NCBI GenBank assembly: GCA_003220435.1
Contig: QHSL01000059.1
Location: 62,001 to 126,000 of the forward strand
Length of the DNA stretch: 64,000 nt
Source of the DNA: Candidatus Rokuibacteriota bacterium
GTDB lineage: Bacteria > Methylomirabilota > Methylomirabilia > Rokubacteriales > CSP1-6
Direction: 5' to 3'
The position numbers were made by a program, and so were the translations under genes. The notes beneath the pieces were generated by a model. That model was not told the DNA's origin and searched no databases. It worked only from the letters and a program-made list of their open reading frames with translations. Of the stretch, positions 33,972 to 43,288 are shown one piece after another. Position 1 is the stretch's first letter, and each line of letters starts with the position of its first letter.

Positions 33972-35771
33972 GTGCGGGCCGTGGAGCGACTGCGGCGTCT
34001 CTCGCTGTCCTTTACCCTGGCGGTTGCCTACGTGATCGCCGGCAAGCTCGGCCTGATGCTCGCCGTCGTGCATCCGAGCGCGACGGCGGTGTGGGCGCCG
34101 ACCGGCATCGCGCTCGCGGCGTTTCTCCGGCTCGGCTACGGCGTGTGGCCGGCGATCTTTGTCGCCGCCTTCCTGGTCAACGTCACGACGGCGGGCTCGA
34201 TCGTGACCTCGATCGGGATCGCGCTCGGCAACACCCTCGAGGGGGCGGTCGGCTGCTACCTGGTGACGCGGTTCGCGCCGTGTAGCGCGTCGTTCAGCCG
34301 CCCCGCGGACGTCTTCGCCTTCACCGGGCTCGCTGCGCTCGCCGGCACGACGGTGAGCGCCTCCGTCGGCGTGACGACTCTGGCGCTGGGCGGGTACGCC
34401 AGCTGGGGAGACTATGGCGCGATCTGGACGACGTGGTGGCTCGGAGACGCCGCGGGCGCTCTCATCTTCGCGCCGCCCGTGCTTCTCTGGAGCGGGCAGC
34501 TTCGGCGCGGGTTCCGACCGCGATGGTTGGAGACCTCCCTCTCACTGCTGGTCACGGTCGCCGTGGGTGTGGTCGTCTTCAGCGGCTGGCTACCGGCACC
34601 GGTCCAGCGGCTCGAGTTCCTCGTGATTCCCCCCATCGTCTGGGTCGCCTTCCGATTCGGCCCACGCGAGGCGGCCACGGCGGCCCTCGTGATGTCGACG
34701 ATCGCCCTCTGGGCCACCGTGCGCGGCGTCGGCCCATTCGCGCTCGAGGCGCCTCGGGTGGCGCTCCTCTCGCTGCAGGCGTACATGAGCGTGATCACGT
34801 TGACGGCGCTCGTCCTGGCCGCCGCCGCCGCGGACCGCCGCCGGGCCGAGGAGGACCGCCTGCGAGAGGCTCGGGATCGGGTGCGGACTCACGAGGCGCT
34901 CGGGCAGAGCGAGGAGCTGCATCGCGCCATCGCCGAGCTGACCTCGGATTTCGCCGTCATCGTGCGCCTCGAGCCGGACGGCTCAATCGTCCTCGAATCG
35001 GCGACCGACGGCTTCAGACGAGTGACGGGCTACGCGCCCGAGGAGCTGGCCGGCCGTTTCGACTGGCGGCGCCTCCTGGATGTCGACACGTTCACCGACG
35101 CGTCGATCGTGGGCGAGCGCCTTCGGTCGGGCGAGCGCCTCTCGCTCGAGCTCCGGATCGTCGCGAAGGACGGTGCCAGGCGGTGGCTCCGCTGTCACGC
35201 CGAGCCCTTCCGGCGCGGCGAGCCGGATCGCATCGACCGCATCATCGCCTCGGCCGAAGACGTCACCGACCGTCGAGGAGCGGACGAGGCGCTTCGACGT
35301 CATCAGGAGGTGATCCGCGAGCTGTCCACGCCGGTCCTTCGCATTCGCGACCGCCTGCTCATCCTGCCCGTGATCGGCCAGATCGACGCCCAGCGCGCTC
35401 AACACCTGACCACGGAGCTCTTGAGCAGCATCCGGATCAACCGGGCGCGGGTGGTGGTGATCGACATGACCGGGGTTCCGACGATGACCCCCGACGTCGG
35501 CCACCAGATCTTGAAGACGATCGAGGCGTGCCGGCTTCTGGGCGCGGCGATCATCGTCACCGGCCTCTCCCACGCGATCGCCGACACGCTCGTCTCGTTC
35601 GGCCTCGACATCGGCCGGGTGACGAGCCTCGGCGACTTGCAGAGCGGCATGGAGGAAGCCGAGCGGCTCCTCGGCGCCGGCAGGACCCTCGCCGGCACCG
35701 ATTCCACTGGGACGAGCGGAGGAACGTCGAGCCTCACCGGAGGAGAGCGGCCGCACCGACAATCGCCCTGA
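33972..35771 (+). CDS. MASE1-PAS-STAS membrane sensor protein
   Basis: This 599-residue protein has an N-terminal MASE1 sensor of about eight helices ([36 protein letters not shown]) to about residue 290 and a short coiled coil. A PAS domain with PAC region (about 310-430; [20 protein letters not shown]) follows. A STAS domain of the RsbR type (about 450-560; [37 protein letters not shown]) ends the conserved part. It has no kinase or cyclase domain, so output is through STAS partners. The T-M-T around the helix may be the phosphorylation site. GTG start; GTG 33981 is an alternative. Confidence 0.85.
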   Translation: MRAVERLRRLSLSFTLAVAYVIAGKLGLMLAVVHPSATAVWAPTGIALAAFLRLGYGVWPAIFVAAFLVNVTTAGSIVTSIGIALGNTLEGAVGCYLVTRFAPCSASFSRPADVFAFTGLAALAGTTVSASVGVTTLALGGYASWGDYGAIWTTWWLGDAAGALIFAPPVLLWSGQLRRGFRPRWLETSLSLLVTVAVGVVVFSGWLPAPVQRLEFLVIPPIVWVAFRFGPREAATAALVMSTIALWATVRGVGPFALEAPRVALLSLQAYMSVITLTALVLAAAAADRRRAEEDRLREARDRVRTHEALGQSEELHRAIAELTSDFAVIVRLEPDGSIVLESATDGFRRVTGYAPEELAGRFDWRRLLDVDTFTDASIVGERLRSGERLSLELRIVAKDGARRWLRCHAEPFRRGEPDRIDRIIASAEDVTDRRGADEALRRHQEVIRELSTPVLRIRDRLLILPVIGQIDAQRAQHLTTELLSSIRINRARVVVIDMTGVPTMTPDVGHQILKTIEACRLLGAAIIVTGLSHAIADTLVSFGLDIGRVTSLGDLQSGMEEAERLLGAGRTLAGTDSTGTSGGTSSLTGGERPHRQSP

Positions 35772-35804
35772 GCTCTCGACGAATGTCGAGTGAGCCCATC
35801 TGTC

Positions 35805-36044
35805 TCACACGCCCGAGTAGCGGCCTGTCCCGCGCGCCTGGAGCTGGGCATAGCAGGCGAGCGCCAGCGAAAGCTGGCCTCGCATGTGCTTGATCTTGGA
35901 GAACAGGCGGAGGGCTTCGAGGTCGTCGGCGCTGTCCTCGAGGATCGCCGCGACCTCCGCCTCGGCCTGGGTCAGCTCGCCGAGCTCGACGAGCACGCGA
36001 GCTTCCTCCAGGCGCTGCTCGCGCCGTACCGTTGCTTCCATCAT
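35805..36044 (-). CDS. Small TPR-like protein
   Basis: This 79-residue all-helical protein has EEARVLVELGELTQAEAEVA and a second helix pair ending LSLALACYAQLQARG, resembling one and a half to two tetratricopeptide units. There is no signal peptide. Its ATG lies inside the end of border repeat B. It may be a protein-interaction module or the rest of a longer TPR protein; there is no evidence of truncation at the 5' side beyond the repeat. Confidence 0.55.
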   Translation of the reverse strand: MMEATVRREQRLEEARVLVELGELTQAEAEVAAILEDSADDLEALRLFSKIKHMRGQLSLALACYAQLQARGTGRYSGV

Positions 36045-36108
36045 TTTGTAGCCGCGCCTCTGCCGGCGGGTCCCCAGCCCCGCGACGGCTTGCGGCGCGC
36101 ACCACGAC
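36042..36108. repeat. Border repeat family 2, copy B
   Basis: This is a partner of 32302-32362 with the same order of blocks and the same orientation. It has a GCGGG/CCCGC hairpin on the minus strand and ends in GGCTACAAAATG at the start of the small TPR gene, comparable to AGCTACAATTTGG in copy A. Confidence 0.65.
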
Positions 36109-36184
36109 TCGCGGAAGGGAGCCGGGACCTCACGGCTCTTGATCGAGGGTCGAGTCAGAACGCTCGACCGTCAAGCCGATGTCG

Positions 36185-36547
36185 TCAATAGCTGACGCAG
36201 GTACTCCCCTCGGACAGAAACTCGACGAGCTTCGCCCCGCCGACGATCGCCGCGCTGGCCACCAGGTTGTGCTCGTCGAGCTTGCGCTTCTTGAAGCAGG
36301 GCGAGCACACGAAGATCGTGCCCCCCGCCTTCGCGAAATTCTCGATGAGCTCGCGCAGCGGGGTGAACCCCTCCTCGCGGACATCGTCGGCGTACCCCTT
36401 CTGAGCGAGACGGACGCCCTCGACGCTCAGGAAGACGAGCGTCTCCTTGCCCGAGCCGACCGCGGCGTTGGCGATCACGAAGCCCACGGTCGCCTTGTCC
36501 GGGTTGTCTTTCGCGTGTGTGAGGCTGACGCAGAATCGATTGGCCAT
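36185..36547 (-). CDS. DsrE-family protein
   Basis: This 120-residue protein has RFCVSLTHAKDNPDKATVGF and ANAAVGSGKETLVFLSVEGV. The FVCSPCFKKRKL stretch places a Cys at the active-site loop seen in DsrE/TusD-type sulfur carriers. The start at 36547 has AAAGGAG and begins 2 bases after the TusA stop, so it is translationally coupled. Together they suggest handling of protein-bound persulfide, such as sulfur relay. No dsr or sox genes are adjacent. Confidence 0.85.
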   Translation of the reverse strand: MANRFCVSLTHAKDNPDKATVGFVIANAAVGSGKETLVFLSVEGVRLAQKGYADDVREEGFTPLRELIENFAKAGGTIFVCSPCFKKRKLDEHNLVASAAIVGGAKLVEFLSEGSTCVSY

Positions 36548-36549
36548 GA

Positions 36550-36795
36550 TCAGCTCTCCTTTCGGCGGATCCGATACACCGGATGCTGCTGGGTCATGAG
36601 CGTGTGTCCGGTCATGCGGCACCAGGCGGGAATGTCGGCCCGGGCACCCGCATCGAACGCTATGAGCTTCAGCTCCTGCCCGGGCGCCATGCCCTCCAGG
36701 CGGAAACGAAGCTCGACCAAGAGCTTGCCGCAGCCGAGCTCACCGGCATCCCACTCACGGTCGGCGTCACGCCGGTCCGACGGGTCAGGGCTCAT
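36550..36795 (-). CDS. TusA-family sulfur carrier protein
   Basis: This 81-residue protein has the TusA core: a DAGELGCGKLLVELRFRLEG helix-strand with Cys at the position equivalent to the conserved CPxP Cys, but with GK instead of the CP dipeptide. The second half has IAFDAGARADIPAWCRMTGH, typical of the family. The Cys-Pro motif is altered, and another Cys in AWCRMTGH is retained. It probably donates or accepts sulfur with the downstream DsrE-like protein. The ATG at 36795 is used. Confidence 0.8.
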   Translation of the reverse strand: MSPDPSDRRDADREWDAGELGCGKLLVELRFRLEGMAPGQELKLIAFDAGARADIPAWCRMTGHTLMTQQHPVYRIRRKES

Positions 36796-36882
36796 GCGAC
36801 CGATACGTCCCCTCCGCTCAGGCGAAGCCTATAAGCAAACCTCGGTTTCGCAAGTCGCGCTCGCGGAGGAGGGCGAGCCCAC

Positions 36883-38457
36883 TCAGGCGGTGTGTCTGAA
36901 GCGTGCCCAGTCGATCCCGAGTCTGCGCATCCGGGCTCGGAGGGTGTGCGGGTTCACCTTCAATAGTCGAGCCGCGCCGTGCGGCCCCTCGATACGGCCG
37001 AGGGTGACGGCCAGGGCGGCTTCGATGTGCTTGCGGATGGCGCCGTCGAGCGCGCCGATAGAGTCGGCGGCCGCCTCGAGATGGCCCGGCGGCGTGCTCG
37101 GGGAGCGAGTCGGCGCGACCGGGATGGCCGCGGTGCCGAGGGCCGTCGCGACGTCCAGCCGCGCGCCGTTGCCGAGGATGGTGGCGCGATCGATCACGGC
37201 CCCGAGCTCGCGAACATTGCCCGGCCACGCGTACGAAACGAGCGCGGCCATGTCCTGCGCCGACGGCATCTGCACCGGCAGCCCGAACCGGGTCGCGGCT
37301 CGCTGGGCGAAATGACGCGCGAGGGCGGGTATGTCCTCGCGCCGCTCGCGCAGGGGCGGGAGCAGGACGGGGAACACCGCGATCCGGTACCAGAGGTCCT
37401 CGCGGAAGCGGCCCTCGCGGACCATCGCGGTCAGATCGCGGTGGGTGGCCGTCACGATGCGCGTGTCGACCTTGATCGCCTCCTGACCGCCGATTCGCTC
37501 CAGATAACCGTCTTGCAGCACGCGGAGCAGTCGCACCTGCGCGGCCGGCGGGAGGTCGCCGATCTCGTCCAGGAACAGCGTGCCGCCGTCGGCGCGCTCG
37601 AACCAGCCCTTGCGCGTGTCCACGGCCCCGGTGAAGCTCCCGCGCTCGTGGCCGAACAGCTGCGAGTCGATCAGCTCGGGCGGGATCGCGCCGCAGTTGA
37701 CGCGAACGAACGGCCCGGCCGACCGCGGCGAGCGCGTGTGGATCGCGCGCGCCACCACTTCCTTGCCGGCGCCGGTCTCGCCCAGGATCAGGATGGGCAC
37801 GTCCGACCTCGCGACCAGCTCGACGCGCTCCAGCACCGAGCGCAGCCCGCCGTCGGCTCCCACGATCGTCTCGCCGCTCTGCGTTCGACCGAGCCGGGTC
37901 AGGAGCGACTGCTTCTCCGCCTCCGCCGTCTCGCGCAGCGCCGTGAGCTCGCGAAGGCGATGATGGTTCTCGAGCGCGACCGCGAAGGGGTCGAGGAGCG
38001 TGTGGACGAGCTCGACGTGGCGCGCGTCGAAGCGCTCGCCCTGGCGCGATAGCACGACCAGGATTCCCTGGAGGCCGCGCGGGCTCTCGAGCGGGCCCAC
38101 GAGGGCCTCACCGCGGACGCCCCGCGGCACGCAGGGCGCCCAGTCCGCCACCGGCGACGCGCGCTCCGCACGGTGGGCGACTTCGCCGCGCTGGCACCAT
38201 GCGAGCAGTCGCGCCGCGTCGCCCGACGAGCACTCGGTTGGACCCGTGTCGAGCGCGGCTCTTGATCCCGGCGGGCCCAGGGCCACGGTCTCGAGTCGGG
38301 AGCGCCTGACGTCGAGCTCTCGAATCAACACCGCCTCGAGCGGGAGCCAGTCGGCCAGGAGCCGGGCGATTGCCGCTGTCGATCGTGGGACCTCGATGTG
38401 GCGGCAGGCCTCCCTCCACACAGTCAGAAGAAGCTCTTGGAAGTCATTTGACGACAC
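36883..38457 (-). CDS. Sigma-54-dependent transcriptional regulator with GAF sensor (FhlA/NorR-like)
   Basis: This 524-residue protein has a GAF domain (about 15-165) followed by an AAA+ domain with GETGAGKE, an intact GSFTGA sigma-54 contact loop, GGTLFLDEIGDLPPA (Walker B) and an R-finger region. A Fis-type HTH (GAARLLKVNPHTLRARMRRL) ends the chain. A small molecule sensed by GAF, not phosphorylation, probably controls it. The frame starts at ATG 38457. A pair of TATCACGGA repeats two helical turns apart lies just upstream (38471-38500) and could be an autoregulatory site. Confidence 0.93.
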   Translation of the reverse strand: MSSNDFQELLLTVWREACRHIEVPRSTAAIARLLADWLPLEAVLIRELDVRRSRLETVALGPPGSRAALDTGPTECSSGDAARLLAWCQRGEVAHRAERASPVADWAPCVPRGVRGEALVGPLESPRGLQGILVVLSRQGERFDARHVELVHTLLDPFAVALENHHRLRELTALRETAEAEKQSLLTRLGRTQSGETIVGADGGLRSVLERVELVARSDVPILILGETGAGKEVVARAIHTRSPRSAGPFVRVNCGAIPPELIDSQLFGHERGSFTGAVDTRKGWFERADGGTLFLDEIGDLPPAAQVRLLRVLQDGYLERIGGQEAIKVDTRIVTATHRDLTAMVREGRFREDLWYRIAVFPVLLPPLRERREDIPALARHFAQRAATRFGLPVQMPSAQDMAALVSYAWPGNVRELGAVIDRATILGNGARLDVATALGTAAIPVAPTRSPSTPPGHLEAAADSIGALDGAIRKHIEAALAVTLGRIEGPHGAARLLKVNPHTLRARMRRLGIDWARFRHTA

Positions 38458-38470
38458 GATATCGGTAACC

Positions 38471-38500
38471 TATCACGGAATCACTACCACATATCACGGA
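38471..38500. promoter_or_regulatory. Two direct TATCACGGA repeats, possible operator
   Basis: TATCACGGA occurs at 38471-38479 and 38492-38500, with starts 21 bp apart, two helical turns. They lie 14 and 35 bp upstream of the GAF regulator start. Binding of a dimeric activator or repressor is plausible. No second copy was recognised elsewhere in the window. Confidence 0.45.
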
Positions 38501-38668
38501 CGGGGAGCCCTTCGGTGCGCTCGACGCCAAGGTGATGGCTCCGCCGGCCTTCTGGCCGAAGTCGCTCACGAGCGCTGCCGCGAGCTCGGCCTCCACCGGG
38601 CGCGGTGGTGGCGGTGGTGCCCCGCCGCATCGAGGTCTTCGTCGACCGGCCCCGCTGAGGGCCCGCGC

Positions 38669-39775
38669 TCAATCGCGCTTGAGCGTGGGCAAGACCTTCT
38701 CGCTGAAGAGCCGGATGTTCTTCATCGTGAGGTCGTGGGGCATGGAGCCGAACTGCAGGAGCGCCACCAGGACACCGGCGCCCACCTCGCGCGTTTGCGC
38801 GCGGATCTCGCGGATCACGTAGTCGGGGTCGCCCACGATCGACAGCCCTTCCTTCTGGCACAGGTCGAAGTCGAGCTCGTAGAGCGGCAGCTCCTCGGTT
38901 CTCGTGGCCGGCTGCCGCGTCGTCGCCGACTGCCCCATGAGCGCCATCGAGCCGCGGTGGTAGCTCAAGAGCTTCTGCCAGAAGTAGTTGAGGTGCGACT
39001 CGACCTCCTGGCGGGCGCGCGCGTTGGTCTCCGCGACGTAGATGTGGCGGACCAAATGGCAGTCCTCGGGAGTCGCCGTCCAACCGTGCTTGAGCGCGAG
39101 TTGCCGGTAGCGGTCGAAGACGGCGCGCGCGCGGCCGATCGTCCGGTACGCGGAGCCGGTTGGCACCCCGCGGCTGGCCGCGATCTCGAGCCCCTCCTCG
39201 CTGTCGGCGGGCAGGATGATCGGCGGGTGGGGCTGCTGGAGCGGGCGCGGCCAGATCGAGACCCGGTCGTAGGTGAAGTACTTTCCGCGCCACTCGAAGG
39301 GCGCGCGCTCCGTCCACGACTTCACGATCAGGTCCCACGCCTCGGTCATGCGGGGGCGAGCGTCGACCAGCGGAATGCTGTAGGCGAGGAACTCCTGGGG
39401 CACCCCCCGCACGAATCCCGAGATGACGCGTCCGCCCGACATCACGTCGAGCATCGCGACCTCTTCGGCGAGCCGGAGCGGATGCGCGTGGAGCGCCGGC
39501 AAGTTCCCGAAGATGCCGATCTTGATCTTCTTCGTCCGCTGGGTGAGCACCGCCGCGATGAGGTTGGGTGAGGGCATGAGCCCGTACGGTTTGGCGTGGT
39601 GCTCGTTGATACAGATCGCGTCGTAGCCGCACTCCTCGTAGAACTCCATCTGACGGAAGTGCTCGTCGTAGACCTGCCGCCCGAGCGCCGGGTCGTAGAG
39701 TCCGTTCGGGTCCGGATAGTAGGAAGCCTCGGCGAGGTGTGGCCACGGCATCAGATCGAACGCGTACACTCGCAT
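38669..39775 (-). CDS. LLM class flavin-dependent oxidoreductase
   Basis: This 368-residue luciferase-like protein starts MRVYAFDLMPWPHLAEASYY. It has YDAICINEHHAKPYGLMPSP, RLAEEVAMLDVMSGGRVISG and FVRGVPQEFLAYSIPLVDAR. It is a paralogue of the LLM enzyme at 26972. I favour ATG 39775, 6 bases after GGGGAG, over the in-frame ATG 39781. Flavin-dependent monooxygenase activity is expected; the substrate is unknown. It is preceded by the large subtilase gene on the same strand. Confidence 0.88.
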   Translation of the reverse strand: MRVYAFDLMPWPHLAEASYYPDPNGLYDPALGRQVYDEHFRQMEFYEECGYDAICINEHHAKPYGLMPSPNLIAAVLTQRTKKIKIGIFGNLPALHAHPLRLAEEVAMLDVMSGGRVISGFVRGVPQEFLAYSIPLVDARPRMTEAWDLIVKSWTERAPFEWRGKYFTYDRVSIWPRPLQQPHPPIILPADSEEGLEIAASRGVPTGSAYRTIGRARAVFDRYRQLALKHGWTATPEDCHLVRHIYVAETNARARQEVESHLNYFWQKLLSYHRGSMALMGQSATTRQPATRTEELPLYELDFDLCQKEGLSIVGDPDYVIREIRAQTREVGAGVLVALLQFGSMPHDLTMKNIRLFSEKVLPTLKRD

Positions 39776-39883
39776 GGTCATCTCCCCGCCCTCGCCGGCC
39801 TCGGTCGGAGGGTTCGAACGAATCACGGCAAGAGTATCACCGGGCCGTGCGAGCGAGCGGGCGAGTGTCGAGCCGGACCGCCG

Positions 39884-42800
39884 CTACGGGATCGTCGTCG
39901 CGACGGTGACGACGGAGCCGTCGGCGAAAGACGCCGTCACGGTGAAGGTCTGGCCCGACACGAACGGCGATGGGTTGTAGTCGGAGGCGAACACGAAGAA
40001 GCTCCCGCCGTCGGCGACGGCGAAGTTCACGGTGCCGTTGGCGGCGTTGAGAAGCGCGCCATCGAGGCTGGCGGCGGCGCCGAGCGCCCAGGGCGACGAG
40101 GCCGAGTTGGAGTCCCAGGTGTCGATGCTTCCGCTGCGGCGCAACTCGAGGTTCGTGACCGTTCGCGGACCGCTGCCGGCCAGGACGGTCACCTGGAAAG
40201 TGCCGTCGAGCTTGGTGTCAGGCGCGAAGGCCGAGGAGCTCGCGCCGACCTTGTCGCGCAGCTTGCCAAGGAACGTCAGGCTGAGCGTCGGCGGCGGCGG
40301 CTTCACGGTGAAGCCGGCCGAGCGAACACCCGACTGGCCGTCCGGGTTCGTGACCGTGACGTCGCGCGGGCCCGTTGTCGCGGTCGAGGCCAGCGCGAGC
40401 GCGACCGAGATCTGAGTCGACGAGACGACCATCGTCGAGGTCACGGTGACGCCAGCGCCGAACGAGACGGTCGCCCCGGGCTGGAAGCTCGCGCCCGCGA
40501 CCGTCGCGGTGAGCGTGGTTCCCTGAACCGCGCTACTCGGCGTCACGCTCGAAATCGACGGCACGGGCGGCAGCGTGACGGTCGTGGCGGCCGAAGTCCC
40601 GTCGGCGAAGTTCGCGGTGACGGTGAAGCCGGCCCCGCCATAGAACGGCGTGGGGTTGTAGTCCGAAGCGAACACGTAGAAGCTCCCGCCGTCAGCGACG
40701 CCGAAATTCACGGTGCCGTTTCCGGCGTTCAGGAGCGCGGTGTCGAGGCCGGCCCCGGCGCCGAGGGCCCAGGCGCCCGTCGCCGGGTCGGTGTCCCACG
40801 TGTCGATGCTCCCGTTGCGGCGCAGCTCGAGGCGTGCGACCGTCCGCTGACCGCTGCCGACCAGGACGGTCACCTGGAAGGTGCCGTCGAGCTTGCTGTC
40901 AGGCGCGAAGGCCGACGAGCTCTGCCCCACCTTGTCGCGCAACCTGCCCAGGAACGCGAGGCTGAGCGTCGGCGCCGGGGGCTGGACGGTGAAGCCGTTC
41001 GGGCGGACCGCGGACTGGCCGTCGGGGTTCGTGACCGTCACGTCACGCGGGCCGACCGCCGCCCCGCCGGCGATCGAGAGCGCGACGGAGAGCTGGGTGG
41101 CCGAGGCGACCGTCGTCGAGTTGATGGTGATGCCGGCGCCGAACGAGGCGCTCGCGCCTGACTGGAAGCTCGTGCCTGTCACGGTCACGCTCAGGCTCGC
41201 GCCCCGGGTGCCCGCGCTCGGCGCCACGCTCGAGATCGAGGGCATCGCGGGCAGGGTCGCGGTCGCCGTCGCCGTGGTCCCGTCGGCGAAGCTCGCGGTG
41301 ACGGTGAAGCTGGCCCCGCCGACGAACGGTGTCGGGTTGTAGTCGGATGCGAACAGCTGGAACGTGCCGCCGTCGGCGACGGTGAAGCTGACCGTGCCGT
41401 TCCCGGCGTTCAGGAGCGCGCTGTCCAGCGTCGCCGCGGCGCCCAGAGCCCAGGGTGACGTGGCGGAGTTGGCGTCCCAGGCGTCGATGCTGCCGTTACG
41501 CCGAAGCTCGAGGCCCGTGACGGTCCGCTGACCGCTGCCGGCCTGGAGCGTGACCCGGAAGGTGCCGTCGAGGGCCCCGTCGGGCGCGAAGGCGGCGGAG
41601 CTCTGGCCCACCTTGTCGCGCAGCCGGCCCAGGAACGCGAGGCCGAGCACGGGCGGCGGCGACTGGACGGTGAAACCGTTCGAGCGGATCACCGACTGGC
41701 CGTCGGGGTTCGTGACCGTGACGTCACGCGGGCCGACCGTCGCCGCGGTGGCGATCGAGATCGCGACCGAGAGCTGAGTCGACGAGACGACCGTCGTCGA
41801 GCTGATCGTGATCCCGGCGCCGAAGGACGCGGTCGCTCCCGGCTGGAAACCGGTGCCGGCCACGGTCACCGTGACGTTGGCGCCCTGCGCGCCGATGCTC
41901 GGCGTCACGCTCCCGATCGTCGGCATCGCGGGCAGGGTGAGGGACGCGCTGGCGGAGGTCCCGTCGGCGAAGTTCGCCGTGATCATGAACGCTGCGCCGC
42001 TCACGAACGGCGTCGGATTGTAGTCGGAGGCGAACACGTAGAAGGCGCCGCCGTCGGCGACGGCGAAGTTCACGGTGCCGTTCGCGCCGTTCAGCAGCGC
42101 GCTGTCGAGGCTACTCGCGGCGCCCAGCGCCCAGGGAGCCGAGGCGGAGTTCGAATCCCACAGGTCGATGCTTCCGGTGCGACGCAGCTCGAGGTTCGTG
42201 ACCGTGCGGCCGCCGCTGCCGGCCTGGAGCGTGACTCGGAAGGTGCCGTCGAGGGCCCCGTCGGGCGCGAAGGCGGCGGAGCTCTGGCCCACCTTGTCGC
42301 GCAGCCGGCCCAGGAACGCGAGGCTGAGCGTCGCCGGCGGGGGCTGCACAGTGAAGCCGCCGGCGCGAATCGCCAGCTGGCCGTCGGGATTCGTGACCGT
42401 GACATCGCGTGGCCCGATCGTCGCGGTCGCATTGATCGCGAGGGTGACCGACAGCTCGGTGGACGACACGACCGTCATCGAGCTGACCGTGATGCCGGCG
42501 CCGAAGGAGCTGGTCGCTCCGGTCTGGAAGTTCGTGCCGGTCACCGTGACGGTGAGACTCGCGCCCTGCGACCCGACGCTCGGCGACACGCTCGAGATCG
42601 TGGGGATCGCCGGCAGGTTCAGGCTTGCGCTGGCCGACGTCCCGTCCGCGAAGTTGGCGGTCAGCGAGAAGGCCATCCCGGTCGTGAACGGCGAGGGGTT
42701 CAGGTCAGACGCGAACAAGAAGAATGTCCCGCCGTCGGCGACGGGGAAGTTCACGGCCCCGTTCGATCCGTTCAGGAGCGCGCCGTCCAGGCCCGACGTC

Positions 42801-43288
42801 GCGCCCAGGGCCCAGTAGGCCGTCGCGGAGTTGGAGTCCCAGATATTGATGCTGCCGGCCTGGCGCAGCTCGACGCTGGTGACCGTTCGGGGCCAGATCC
42901 CGCCCTGCACGGTGACCCGGAAGGTGCCGTCGAGCGCGCCGTCCGGGGCGAAGGCCACGGAGCTCTGGCCGACCTTGTCGCGCAGCTTGCCCAGGTACGC
43001 CAGGCTCATCGTCGGCGGCGGCGGCACGACCGCGAACGCGCCCGCGCGGGTACCGACCTGCCCGCCGGGATTCGTGACCGTGACGTCGCGCGGCCCGACC
43101 GCCGCGGTGCTCGCGATCGCGAGGGCGATCGAAAGCTGGGTGGGCGAGACGACCGTGGTCGAGTTGACCGTGACGCCGGCGCCGAACGCGGCCGTCGCCT
43201 CCGGCTGGAAGTTGATGCCGTTGACCGTCACGGTGAGGCCCGTGCCCACCGTCCCGCGCGCCGGCGAGACGCTCTTGATGATCGGCGC
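39884..43288 (-). repeat. Five tandem 681-bp coding repeats inside the subtilase
   Basis: The landmark CTTGTCGCGC (or its equivalent) recurs at 40250, 40931, 41612, 42293 and 42974, exactly 681 bases apart each time, so no indel separates the units. Third-position differences are common while the amino acid pattern is kept. Confidence 0.85.

Noticed and set aside
38501..38668. Gap between the GAF regulator and the LLM gene as a possible gene remnant (short hydrolase-like strings in two frames).
   Set aside because: The matches are short and split over frames; no family could be named.
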